Assembly: GCA_963842835.1 (NCBI GenBank)
Contig: CAWJIB010000006.1
Span: forward strand, 186,001 to 250,000
Origin: Roseiarcus sp963842835
GTDB taxonomy: Bacteria; Pseudomonadota; Alphaproteobacteria; Rhizobiales; Beijerinckiaceae
Length of the DNA stretch: 64,000 nt
Direction: 5' to 3'
Shown one piece after another: positions 8,396-16,594 of this stretch (the stretch's first letter is position 1; every line of letters starts with the position of its first letter). The translations under genes and the position numbers were made by a program. Under the pieces are notes generated by a model. The model saw nothing but the letters and a program-made list of their open reading frames with translations, was not told the DNA's origin and ran no database searches.

Positions 8396-9306
8396 AGCTG
8401 GCCCCATTTGGAGATTGGTTTGCCGAGCGTGTCGGGGAAGATGTCGTCCAGGAAGAAGTGCAATTCGCCGACGACGCCCACCCCGCGGCCGCTCGCGCTG
8501 TTCACGGGAACGATCGCCTCGAGCGCGAATTGCCAAGTGTCAGCCATATAGATCGCGCCCGGCTGAATTGTGCCGGTCGTCTGGTTGGTCCCCGGCGCGA
8601 AGTTCGAGATCGGCTTCGAGAAGGCGAATTCGGTGATCGGGATCAGATGCTTGAAAAAGTCGTTGTCGATCTCGCCGACATGCGAATTGTAGTAGGGCAG
8701 GCTGTATTGGACGGTGAACCCCCAGTTGAGGCTCGTCGGGTTCTGGCTTCCGTCCGTCCAGGCTTGGCCTGGAATGGTCTCGCTGAGTTCGGCCGTGACA
8801 GCGAACGGACGCAGGACGTTCAAGCTCTTCGGCAGGGCGCCGAATCCCAAGCCGGCGTCGAGAACTGGCGTGTAGTTGTTATAGGGATTGGTCATGTTCG
8901 GCGTGCCGGTGTGGGCCCAGGTCACGTCGAGACCCACCGAGGCCATGAACTCGGCTCCCGGAACGCATAGAAAATTGTACTTTGCTTCAGTGTCGACGTC
9001 GCCCCAGCCGTATCCGCCGGGCCTGAGCCAGGTCGGGCCGTCCGTGATCGACAGCCCGAAGCCGGGGAAGACGGTCTTGGTGTAGCTGAAGCTGGCGTCG
9101 AACTCCTGCGATCCGCTGGAATTCTGCGGCAGGTAGGTCAGGGTCGGCAGCGCCAGTTCGTCACTGACGCCGGGATCGTCGATGGCGAGCGTGGCGGGGA
9201 AGATGCGGTCGCCGCAGACGGCGTGAGCGAAGGCGGGCGAGAGCCAAAGAATCGCCGCGGCGCCGGCGAGTGCGCCCGCGACGGCGCGTGAAGACAGCGT
9301 GGTCAT
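8392..9306 (-). CDS. Putative outer-membrane beta-barrel protein of the copper operon
   Basis: 304 residues. A signal peptide covers about residues 1-28 (WLSPAFAHA), followed by CGDRIFPATLAIDDPGVSDE. The mature part is rich in Tyr, Trp, Phe, Asn and Pro, with alternating hydrophobic positions, and ends in a hydrophobic Leu (KWGQL), as expected of a beta-barrel. No membrane helix is visible after the signal. I do not recognise a named family; it resembles transporter-like or MetA-type porin proteins. Its stop overlaps copC as ATGA, so it is part of the copper operon and may take copper or copper complexes across the outer membrane. That role is inferred from context. Confidence 0.75.
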   Translation of the reverse strand: MTTLSSRAVAGALAGAAAILWLSPAFAHAVCGDRIFPATLAIDDPGVSDELALPTLTYLPQNSSGSQEFDASFSYTKTVFPGFGLSITDGPTWLRPGGYGWGDVDTEAKYNFLCVPGAEFMASVGLDVTWAHTGTPNMTNPYNNYTPVLDAGLGFGALPKSLNVLRPFAVTAELSETIPGQAWTDGSQNPTSLNWGFTVQYSLPYYNSHVGEIDNDFFKHLIPITEFAFSKPISNFAPGTNQTTGTIQPGAIYMADTWQFALEAIVPVNSASGRGVGVVGELHFFLDDIFPDTLGKPISKWGQL

Positions 9307-9375
9307 GGATTTGTGCCTTGAAGTCCTGGGGAATGGGAACGCGCGCCGATGCGATCGGCGTGCGCCGGATTCGAA

Positions 9376-9828
9376 TCAGACTTCGAGAGGCGGGGCGCGA
9401 GGTTGGGCGAATCCAGTCGGGCTGGGCTTTTCCCAGTCGAAATCCGCCTGCGCGGTCAGCGGCGCAGGCGCGGCGTCGAGGCGCTCGGGAAGGGAGGGCG
9501 TCGGCGCAACGAGCGCGACGGCGTGCGCCGCGAATTGGCACAGCGGGCAGCCGTCGTCGCAATGGCCCTGCCGGCGCTCCGGCGCGCTCGAGGACGCGTC
9601 GTCGTCGACCTGGGCGCATAGAATCGCGCTATCCCCGAACGTCGCCTTCAGCGTCGCGGCGACGCTCGCCGGGTCCTGACGCGCATCGGCGTGGTGAAAG
9701 GGCAGCGCCATGAGCTGCGCGAACAGAGCTAACGCGGCGAGCAGCACGGCAAGACGCGGAAAAGCGCGCGCCGAAACGGCGCCCGCCCTGCCGCGTCGTT
9801 TAGTCGTTTTCCCCGCCGCTACGGACAC
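9376..9828 (-). CDS. DUF2946-like membrane-anchored protein with CxxC motif
   Basis: About 150 residues from a GTG at 9828, which has AGGGG seven bases upstream. A basic N-terminus precedes one hydrophobic segment (LAVLLAALALFAQLMALPFHH), then a periplasmic part with HCDDGCPLCQFAAH, the Cys/His cluster that marks the DUF2946 family. DUF2946 genes are often found with copper genes and TonB-dependent receptors, and the Cys and His residues suggest metal binding. It is the first gene of the copper operon, 69 bp before the putative outer-membrane protein. The start is uncertain because the frame stays open upstream. Confidence 0.7.
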   Translation of the reverse strand: MSVAAGKTTKRRGRAGAVSARAFPRLAVLLAALALFAQLMALPFHHADARQDPASVAATLKATFGDSAILCAQVDDDASSSAPERRQGHCDDGCPLCQFAAHAVALVAPTPSLPERLDAAPAPLTAQADFDWEKPSPTGFAQPRAPPLEV

Positions 9829-9868
9829 CCGGTCATCCCCTGCGACCGCGACATTTTGTCTCTCGACA

Positions 9869-9897
9869 GTTAGAAGCGAACGGCGATCGACTGTCAA
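9869..9897 (-). promoter_or_regulatory. Likely sigma70 promoter of the copper operon with inverted repeat
   Basis: Read on the minus strand, a perfect -35 (TTGACA, 9897-9892) is followed by a 17-base spacer and a -10-like TCTAAC (9874-9869), about 33 bases before the chosen GTG. GACAGT at the -35 and ACTGTC at the -10 form an inverted repeat, which could be a repressor or activator site. The regulator is unknown. Confidence 0.5.
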
Positions 9898-10117
9898 TTG
9901 CGAGCCCGGTCGAGCGCCGGTCTGCGGCGCCGGAGCGGGGCTTGGCCGGGCAGGGGCGTCGAGCGGAGGCTTGGATCCTTTGGAGTTTGCGCGAATCGGC
10001 CCGATCGATGCGCCGATCATCCCGATCGCGCGCCCGCTTGTGAGCGGCGGCGCAACTCCGATATGATCGCGTCGCCTCCTCATCCTCGTAGCGACGGGGC
10101 GGACGCTATCGGTCGCG

Positions 10118-11110
10118 ATGGATCGTGATATGGGCGCCTCACCATCCGACATCGGCTTCCGGGCGAATCCCGCCGAGCGCTTGATGCAACCTCGAACGCT
10201 GTCGCCCCTGCCGGGGACGAGCCGCGGATTGGCGCTTTTCGGCGCTTTGCTGATCCACGCGGGCATCCTGTCTTTCTTGCTTCTCGAACACGAGTTGGAG
10301 CCCGCAATCGCGCCCGTGGCGCAAGAAATCCCGGTCGAAATCGTGGCCGAGCCGCCGCGGCCGACAAAGCCCGAGGATCCCGCGCCAAAGCCCGAGGCGA
10401 CGCCGACGGCGCGACCGGTCGACTTGGAACCCGCCTACGACGCTCCCCGCGCCGCCAATGACGAAAAGATCGTCAGACAGGCGCCCGACGAGGCGACGAA
10501 GGCGCCGGGCCCGCCGACGACAGCGAAAGCGCCGAGCCTCAATCCCGCTCCCGCGGAAGCGGCAGGACCGACGCGGGAGAGCGAACTTCACGCGGCGGAG
10601 AATTCGGCCGAACCCTTTCAAGACAAAGCCGCCGACGAGGAGAAGAGGCCCCTCGACGCCGATCGCGAAGCGCCCGCGCAGGAGCAGGCGCGCGCTGAGC
10701 CGAACGCACAGCCCGAGAAGCTTCCGACTTTTATCGGCGAACCGTTCCCCACCTGGTCCGCCGGCGCACAGTTCTCGACTTCCGAATATTTGCCGGAGAT
10801 CGAACTCGGTAGCGCGGCCGGACCGACTTTCGTCGCCGGCGGAAAAGCCAAGTCGACTTATCTGTCGATCCTCTACGGGATGATCATGTCCCACGTGCGC
10901 GCGCCCCCCGCCGCGCACGTGAGATCCGCGGGAAAGATCGTCTTCACCGTCGACGGGACGGGCAAGCTCGTAGAACGCGCGATCGCACGCTCGAGCGGAT
11001 CGCGCGATCTCAATTCGGCCGCTCTTGCGGCGGTCGGCGAAGCGGCGCCATTTCCGCCGCCGCCGCTGGGCATGTCGGCGAGATTGACGTTCACCTACGA
11101 CGCGAGGTGA
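10118..11110 (+). CDS. TonB-like energy transducer
   Basis: Up to 330 residues. One N-terminal membrane span (LALFGALLIHAGILSFLLL) is followed by a long Pro/Ala/Glu/Lys-rich periplasmic spacer (about residues 65-210). At the end is a TonB C-terminal domain (GKIVFTVDGTGKLVERAIARSSGS, then LNSAALAAVGEAAPFPPPP). Such proteins pass energy from ExbBD to outer-membrane receptors. ATGs at 10118, 10130 and 10184 are all possible starts. The gene lies between the divergent copper operon and the zur/znu genes, so it may power metal uptake. No exbBD or receptor gene is in the window. Confidence 0.85.
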   Translation: MDRDMGASPSDIGFRANPAERLMQPRTLSPLPGTSRGLALFGALLIHAGILSFLLLEHELEPAIAPVAQEIPVEIVAEPPRPTKPEDPAPKPEATPTARPVDLEPAYDAPRAANDEKIVRQAPDEATKAPGPPTTAKAPSLNPAPAEAAGPTRESELHAAENSAEPFQDKAADEEKRPLDADREAPAQEQARAEPNAQPEKLPTFIGEPFPTWSAGAQFSTSEYLPEIELGSAAGPTFVAGGKAKSTYLSILYGMIMSHVRAPPAAHVRSAGKIVFTVDGTGKLVERAIARSSGSRDLNSAALAAVGEAAPFPPPPLGMSARLTFTYDAR

Positions 11111-11183
11111 ACCGCGTGTTCGCGGAATATCGGGCCTGACCGAGGGGGACGCCGAGCGGTCGATGCTCGCTTCCGATTTCGCC

Positions 11184-11651
11184 TCACGCGGCCGCCGCCC
11201 CGCACTCGCGGCATAGACCCTGCACTTCGACCATCTGCCGGTGCGGCGCGAAGCCCGCGCGGGCGGCGGTCTCCTGGAGCAGGCGCGCGATGGCGGCGTC
11301 CTCGATCTCGTCGCTGCGCCCGCATTTCTCGCACAGCAGCAGGACGCCTTGATGGGCGTGGCCGAAATGTTCGCAAGGCGCATAGGCGTTGCGGCTTTCG
11401 ATCTTATGCACGAAGCCGTTTTCGAGGAAGAACTCCAGCGTGCGATAGACCGTCGGCGGGGCGATCGGCTTGCCCTCGAGACGCGCCATTTCGTCCATGA
11501 TCGCATAGGCGCCGAGCGGGGCGGGGCTGCGGCTCAAAATCGCCAGCACGCGGCGGCGCAGCGCCGTCAGTTGCAGCCCTTTGCTGGCGCAGGCGCTCTC
11601 GACCTGCGCCGCCCAGGCCGGTCCGTTCGCTTCATGGCCGCCACAAATCAT
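11184..11651 (-). CDS. zur: Zinc uptake regulator Zur (Fur family)
   Basis: 155 residues. Fur-family winged helix in the first 80 residues (QLTALRRRVLAILSRSPAPLGAYAIM, then PPTVYRTLEFFLENGFVHKI). The dimer domain has the pattern CEHFGHAHQGVLLLCEKCG, and the protein ends CRECG, giving the two CxxC pairs of the structural zinc site. Placement divergent from znuACB, and a Zur-box-like palindrome between them, make Zur a much better call than Fur or PerR. With zinc bound it should repress the znu operon and perhaps its own gene. Confidence 0.92.
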   Translation of the reverse strand: MICGGHEANGPAWAAQVESACASKGLQLTALRRRVLAILSRSPAPLGAYAIMDEMARLEGKPIAPPTVYRTLEFFLENGFVHKIESRNAYAPCEHFGHAHQGVLLLCEKCGRSDEIEDAAIARLLQETAARAGFAPHRQMVEVQGLCRECGAAAA

Positions 11652-11734
11652 TTTTTCGCCTTTCTCGCCCTAATTCCTACCACGCTTGCGAGGGCGCGTC
11701 GCGAGGCGCGCGTCCGGGAGTTGCGCGACGCACC

Positions 11735-11747
11735 GTTATAACATAAC
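11735..11747. promoter_or_regulatory. Zur-box-like operator
   Basis: The sequence GTTATAACATAAC is an inverted repeat, GTTAT and ATAAC around a 3-base centre. It closely resembles the GTTATAnnATAAC core of known Zur sites. It is an AT-rich island in GC-rich DNA, between zur and znuA, 57 bases before the znuA start, as expected for zinc-dependent repression. Confidence 0.75.
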
Positions 11748-11803
11748 AGTTGACCTGCCGCGCCGAAAGGGGCGCAGCGGCATCAACGTTGGAGGCATTC
11801 CCC

Positions 11804-12676
11804 ATGACCCAGAAATTTCTGCTCGCGGCGGCCGTGACGGTCGGCTTCATGAGCGCGCCGGCGCTCGCCGATCCGGTGAAAGTCGTCGCCGCGGAGAATT
11901 TTTACGGCGACGTCGCCACGCAGATCGGCGGCGCGAATGTCGCCGTGACGAGCATTCTGACCAATCCCGATCAGGACCCGCATCTGTTCGAGGCGAGCGC
12001 CGAAACCGCCAAGGCGCTCGCCGACGCCAAAGTCGTCATCGTCAACGGCGTCGACTACGACCCCTGGATGGAAAAGCTTCTGAACGCCAACAAGGCGCCC
12101 GGCCGCAAGGAAATCGTTGTCGGACAACTCGTCGCTCGCAAAGCCGGCGACAATCCGCATCTCTGGTACGACCCGGCCTATGTGAAAGCCGCCGCCAAGG
12201 CGCTCGTCGCCGATCTCACAGCGGTCGACCCGGCGCACAAAGCGGATTATGACAAGGGCGAGGCGCAGTTCCTCGAATCGCTGAAGCCGCTGGACGCGAA
12301 GATCGCTGAGATGCGCAAGAAATACTCGGGACAAGCGGTCACGGCCTCCGAGCCGGTGTTCGGCTACCAAGCGGGACTGATCGGCCTCAAAGTCCACAAC
12401 GAAAAATTCGCGCTCGCGGTGATGAACAACGCCGAGCCGACGGCTTCCGAAGTCGCCGCTTTCGAGACGGATCTGAAGGGCCACAAGGTGAAGGCGATGC
12501 TTTATAATGCGCAGGCGAGCGAACCGGCGGTGCAACGGCTCGTGCAGATGGCCAAGGACAATCAGATCCCTGTCGTCGGCGTCTCCGAGACCGAGCCGAC
12601 CAATTCGAACTATCAGAAGTGGATGCTCGGACAGCTCGATGCGCTCAATTCCGCGCTCGGCGGCGGGGTCAAGTGA
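11804..12676 (+). CDS. znuA: Zinc ABC transporter substrate-binding protein ZnuA
   Basis: 290 residues with a signal peptide (about 1-20, ending ALAD). It is a cluster A-I metal-binding protein: VVAAENFYGDVA at the start of the mature form, a first His ligand in DQDPHLFEAS, a second in DNPHLWYDPAY, and a third site in SEPVFGYQ where Glu takes the place of the His usual in classical ZnuA. There is no His-rich loop. GGAGG precedes the ATG at 11804. The stop overlaps the znuC GTG start as GTGA. The adjacent Zur gene and Zur box point to zinc, though Glu as a ligand would also suit manganese. Confidence 0.88.
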   Translation: MTQKFLLAAAVTVGFMSAPALADPVKVVAAENFYGDVATQIGGANVAVTSILTNPDQDPHLFEASAETAKALADAKVVIVNGVDYDPWMEKLLNANKAPGRKEIVVGQLVARKAGDNPHLWYDPAYVKAAAKALVADLTAVDPAHKADYDKGEAQFLESLKPLDAKIAEMRKKYSGQAVTASEPVFGYQAGLIGLKVHNEKFALAVMNNAEPTASEVAAFETDLKGHKVKAMLYNAQASEPAVQRLVQMAKDNQIPVVGVSETEPTNSNYQKWMLGQLDALNSALGGGVK

Positions 12677-13515
12677 GCGCGCTTCGCTTCGATAATGTGA
12701 CCATTCAACTCGGCGGCCGAGATATCCTCTCGGCCGCCAGCTTCGTCGTCGAGGACGGCGAATTCATCGGCATGCTCGGCGCCAACGGCTCCGGCAAGAC
12801 CACGCTGATGCGCGCCGCGCTCGGCCTCACGCCAGTTGCGTCCGGCGCAATAAGCGTCTTCGATCAGCGTGTCACCCGCGGAAACTCGGCCATCGGCTAT
12901 ATGCCGCAGAATCGCGCGCTCGCCTCCGGCCTGCGTCTGACCGGCTACGACATCGTCGCCAGCGCGGCGATCGGCGCGCGCTTCGGCTTCGCCCGGCTCG
13001 ACAAGGCGATGCGGCGAGAAATCGACTGGGCGCTCGATCACGTCGACGCCCGCGACCTGGCGCGCCGATCGATCGGCGAACTCTCGGGCGGCGAACGTCA
13101 GCGCCTGCTGCTCAGCCAGGCGCTGCTCGGCCGCCCGCGCCTCTTGCTGCTCGACGAGCCGTTGATCTCGCTCGATCCAGCCTACCAGAAGGGCGTCGTC
13201 GAGATCGCGCGGCGCCTGCGCGACGAATTGAAAATAGCGATCGTCTTCAGCGCTCATGAACTCAATCCGCTGGTCAACGCGATCGACCGGGTGCTTTATC
13301 TCGGCGCCGGCGCGGCGGTGATCGGCCCGGTCGACGAAGTGGTTACCGGACCGGTGCTTTCGCGGCTCTATGGGGCGGAGATCGAAGTCGTGCGCATCAA
13401 GGACCGCTTTTTCGTCATGGCCGGCGAGATCGAGGTCGAGCGCGACGCGCATCGGCACGAGGGTGGCGCTCGCGGCCATGCTCATTCCCACGATCACGGC
13501 GGCGCGGATGTTTGA
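12673..13515 (+). CDS. znuC: Zinc ABC transporter ATP-binding protein ZnuC
   Basis: 280 residues from a GTG that overlaps the znuA stop. Walker A is GANGSGKTTL near residue 36, the ABC signature is ELSGGERQRLLL, and Walker B is LLLLDEPL. It drives metal import through ZnuB. The C-terminus is His-rich (HRHEGGARGHAHSHDHGG), which may buffer or sense zinc on the cytoplasmic side. The coding region overlaps the znuB start by eight bases. Confidence 0.93.
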   Translation: MSALRFDNVTIQLGGRDILSAASFVVEDGEFIGMLGANGSGKTTLMRAALGLTPVASGAISVFDQRVTRGNSAIGYMPQNRALASGLRLTGYDIVASAAIGARFGFARLDKAMRREIDWALDHVDARDLARRSIGELSGGERQRLLLSQALLGRPRLLLLDEPLISLDPAYQKGVVEIARRLRDELKIAIVFSAHELNPLVNAIDRVLYLGAGAAVIGPVDEVVTGPVLSRLYGAEIEVVRIKDRFFVMAGEIEVERDAHRHEGGARGHAHSHDHGGADV

Positions 13516-14299
13516 ATACGACTTCATGCGCACCGCCTTCGCCGCCTCCGGCGTTGCGGCGATCCTAGCGGGAACCGTCGGTTTCTTTCTCGTTCTGCGC
13601 GGCCAGACCTTTGCCGGCCATGCGCTTTCCCATGTCGGCTTCACCGGCGCGACGGGGGCGGTGTTGCTCGGCGTTTCGCCGCTCGCCGGCCTGGTCGGCT
13701 TCACGCTCGTCGCCGGAATCGGCATGGGTCTCTTCGGCGAGAAGCTCGCCGAGCGCGACGTGGCGATCGGCATGATGCTTTCGCTCGCGCTCGGGCTCGG
13801 CCTGCTGTTCTTGCATTTCTATACCTCGGCGGCGACCCAGGCGGCCGCGCTGCTGTTCGGCAACGTGCTCGGCGTTGACAATTCGGCGCTGCTGAGCCTC
13901 GTCCTCATGGCCGCGGCGAGCCTCGCCGCGCTCGCGTTTATCGTGCGGCCGCTGATCTTCGCTTCGTTGCAGAGCGAACTCGCCGAGGCGCGGGGAGTGC
14001 CGCTGCGCTTCGTCTCGGCGGCGTTTCTGGCCATCGTCGCGATCGCCGTCGCCGAATGCGCGCAGATCGTCGGCGTGCTCTTGGTGTTCACGCTGATGGT
14101 CGGCCCCGCCGCCGCCGCGCAGAATTTTTCGCGCCGGCTCAAGGGCGCCATTGCGCTGGCGGCGGGCCTCGCGCTCGCCGAGGCCTGGGGCGGCTTGACG
14201 CTCGCCTTCTATACGGATTGGCCGACGAGCGTCTGGATCACGGCGCTGTCGGGCCTCGTCTATTTCGCCAGCCTTGCGGCGCGGCGGGCGGCGGCGTGA
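13508..14299 (+). CDS. znuB: Zinc ABC transporter permease ZnuB
   Basis: 263 residues with about eight membrane segments, of the ABC-3 permease family. FLVLRGQTFAGHALSHVGFTGATGA near residue 30 is the usual cytoplasmic-loop signature of ZnuB/MntB proteins, and AECAQIVGVLLVFTLMVGPAAAA is the conserved late region. It forms the channel for the metal delivered by ZnuA. The ATG at 13508 lies inside the end of znuC, so the three genes form one tight operon. Confidence 0.93.
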   Translation: MFEYDFMRTAFAASGVAAILAGTVGFFLVLRGQTFAGHALSHVGFTGATGAVLLGVSPLAGLVGFTLVAGIGMGLFGEKLAERDVAIGMMLSLALGLGLLFLHFYTSAATQAAALLFGNVLGVDNSALLSLVLMAAASLAALAFIVRPLIFASLQSELAEARGVPLRFVSAAFLAIVAIAVAECAQIVGVLLVFTLMVGPAAAAQNFSRRLKGAIALAAGLALAEAWGGLTLAFYTDWPTSVWITALSGLVYFASLAARRAAA

Positions 14300-14321
14300 G
14301 GGCGGGGGGAAGGGGGCGCTG

Positions 14322-16103
14322 ATGGGTTTCTTCCTCGGCGTCGAACGCTCGCTCACCGGCCGGCCGTGGCGACCGCGGCTCGACCCGGCGGGGGAGGCGC
14401 GCGCGCTCGCCATCGCTCAGGTGAGCGGGCAGAGCGAGCTGATGGCGCGCGTGCTCGCGGGGCGGGGCGTCGGTTTAGAGGAGGTCGCGCGCCATCTCGA
14501 GCCGACCTTGCGCGAGCTGATGCCCGATCCCTTCACCTTGCGCGATATGGAGGCGGCGACCGCGCGCCTCGCGCGCGCCGTTCAGCGCCGGGAGCGCGTG
14601 GCGATCTTCGGCGATTACGACGTCGACGGCGCGGCGAGCGCGGCGCTGCTCAGCGAATATCTCGAGGCCTGCGGCTGCCCAACGCTGATCCATATCCCCG
14701 ATCGCGTCGCCGAGGGTTATGGCCCGAACAGCGAGGCGATGGCGGCCTTCGCCGCCAAGGGCGCGAGCCTCGTCGTCACCGTCGATTGCGGCGCCGTGAG
14801 CCATGAGCCCATCGCCGAGGCGAGGCGGCTCGGTCTCGACGTCATCGTCTTCGATCACCATCAGGCGCCGGAAAACTTGCCCGACGCGCTCGCCGTCGTC
14901 GACCCGAACCGCCAGGACGATCTTTCCGGCCTCGGCTATCTCTGCGCGGCCGGCGTCGTCTACATGGGCCTCGTCGCGCTCAATCGCGCGCTGCGCGAGG
15001 CGGGCTTCTTTCACGGGAGCAGGGCGCCCGATCTCTTGGCCGCGCTCGATCTCGTCGCGCTGGCGACGGTCGCCGACGTCGTGCCGCTCGTCGGCCTCAA
15101 TCGCGCGTTTGTGCTGCGCGGCCTCGCCGTGATGCGCCAGCGCAAACGTCCGGGCCTGGCGGCCTTGTTCGACGCGGCGGGCGCCGACGGTCCGCCGCGC
15201 GCCTATCATCTCGGCTTCCTCATCGGACCGCGCATCAACGCGGGCGGACGCATCGGCGACGCCGGCCTCGGCGCGCGGCTTCTGACGACGCGCGAGGACG
15301 TGCAGGCGCGCGAAATCGCCGCGGAGCTCGACCGTCTCAATCGCGCGCGCCAGCAGATCGAGTTGGCGACGCTCGCCGAGGCCGAAGCCGAGGCCCTGCT
15401 CGCGCTCGGGCTCGAGGAGCGCGGCGCGGCGGTTGTGGTGGCGGGCGAGGGCTGGCCGCCGGGCGTCGTCGGGCTGATCGCGGCGCGCCTGAAGGAGCGC
15501 TTCGAGCGCCCGGCCTTCGCGTTGGCCTTGAGCGGGCGCGAAGCGACGGGCTCAGGGCGCTCGATCGCCGGCGTCGACCTCGGCCGCGTCGTCCGCTCGG
15601 CCGTCGAGGCGGGCCTCGCGCTGAAAGGGGGCGGCCACGCCATGGCGGCGGGCGTGACTTTGGCGAAGAGCCGGATCGGCGAGTTTCGAGCCTTTCTCGA
15701 GGAAAACCTCGCCGAGCAGGTCGCCGAAGCGCGGGCCCATTCGGGACTGGCGATCGACGCCGCGCTGACCGCGGCCGGCGCGACGCCGGCCATGGCGCAT
15801 TCGATCGAGGCCGCGGGGCCCTTCGGCGCCGGAAATCCCGAGCCGATCTTCGCGTTGCCGCGCCATCGCCTCGTCGACGTCATCGCCGTCGGCGCCGACC
15901 ATCTGCGCTTGCGCGCCGTCGCCGGGGACGGCCGGGCGATCGAAGCGATCGCATTCCGCGCGGTCGGCAAGCCGCTGGGCCAGGCGCTCCTGCGCCTCAA
16001 GGGGACCAACGCCCATCTTGCCGGGGCCCTCGCGATCAACCGCTACGGCGGGCGCGAGAAGACGCAGTTGCGGGTCGTCGACGCGGCGGAAGTCGCGGAG
16101 TAG
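14322..16103 (+). CDS. recJ: Single-stranded-DNA-specific exonuclease RecJ
   Basis: 593 residues. RecJ degrades single-stranded DNA 5' to 3' in recombination and base-excision or mismatch repair. Motif I is FGDYDVDGAASAALL near residue 98, and the DHH motif is FDHHQAPE (D178-H180). The DHHA1 part contains GPRINAGGRIGDAGLGARLL and KGGGHAMAAGVTL, followed by an OB-like C-terminal domain. A purine-rich GGGGGAAGGGGG precedes the ATG. It follows znuB by 22 bp and could be partly read through from the znu operon, but the functions are unrelated. Confidence 0.95.
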   Translation: MGFFLGVERSLTGRPWRPRLDPAGEARALAIAQVSGQSELMARVLAGRGVGLEEVARHLEPTLRELMPDPFTLRDMEAATARLARAVQRRERVAIFGDYDVDGAASAALLSEYLEACGCPTLIHIPDRVAEGYGPNSEAMAAFAAKGASLVVTVDCGAVSHEPIAEARRLGLDVIVFDHHQAPENLPDALAVVDPNRQDDLSGLGYLCAAGVVYMGLVALNRALREAGFFHGSRAPDLLAALDLVALATVADVVPLVGLNRAFVLRGLAVMRQRKRPGLAALFDAAGADGPPRAYHLGFLIGPRINAGGRIGDAGLGARLLTTREDVQAREIAAELDRLNRARQQIELATLAEAEAEALLALGLEERGAAVVVAGEGWPPGVVGLIAARLKERFERPAFALALSGREATGSGRSIAGVDLGRVVRSAVEAGLALKGGGHAMAAGVTLAKSRIGEFRAFLEENLAEQVAEARAHSGLAIDAALTAAGATPAMAHSIEAAGPFGAGNPEPIFALPRHRLVDVIAVGADHLRLRAVAGDGRAIEAIAFRAVGKPLGQALLRLKGTNAHLAGALAINRYGGREKTQLRVVDAAEVAE

Positions 16104-16156
16104 CGGGGACTGGGGCTCTCGAACGAGAATCTTCGCCGAGCGCTTGGCCTCGTCCG

Positions 16157-16516
16157 TCAGTGAAAATCGCGGACGACGCGCGGCGCTTCGCGGCTCGTCG
16201 CCCAGTCGAGCGCTTCTTGCGCGAGTTGGGCGAAGGCGCCGGGGAGGCGCAAGGCGACCGAGTTCGGCTGCGAGACGAGCGCCAGCCGCGCCGCGGCGAG
16301 AAGGAGCAGGTCGATCATCGCCTTCGAGATCAGTTCGACGTCCAACTTGTCCTCCGCCGCCTGCGCGTCGACGAGGGTGACGACATCGCGAATCGCCTCG
16401 TCGGCTTCGCGCAGCCGCTGACGTTCCGGTCCTGAAATCGCAAGCACGTCCGAGAGGGTGAGAAGGCGCATGGGCGTCCAGGCGAAGCAATGAGAGTGGA
16501 CAAGCGAAATCCGCAT
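16157..16516 (-). CDS. Hypothetical helical protein
   Basis: Up to 119 residues; a second start at 16471 (MRLLTLSDVLAISG) would give 104. I do not recognise it. The composition is protein-like, with an acidic helical middle (EADEAIRDVVTLVDAQAAEDKLDVELISKAM shortened here to its sense) and a hydrophobic LLLLAAARLAL segment that seems too short for a sure membrane span. There is no signal peptide. It lies between recJ, read towards it, and the GDPD gene on the same strand. Function unknown. Confidence 0.5.
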   Translation of the reverse strand: MRISLVHSHCFAWTPMRLLTLSDVLAISGPERQRLREADEAIRDVVTLVDAQAAEDKLDVELISKAMIDLLLLAAARLALVSQPNSVALRLPGAFAQLAQEALDWATSREAPRVVRDFH

Positions 16517-16594
16517 AAACGCCTATAGATTGTTTCTTCTATAATTGCAACCCGGCAGTTGCGGAAGGGTCGCGACCCCCAATCGCGTCACGCC

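Noticed and set aside
9829..10266. N-terminal extension of the DUF2946 protein frame
   Set aside because: The extra 146 residues are low-complexity and overlap the divergent tonB-like gene and the promoter; a GTG with a good ribosome-binding site at 9828 is preferred.
16157..16516. Antitoxin or regulator label for the hypothetical helical protein
   Set aside because: No motif supports it; only size and composition are visible.
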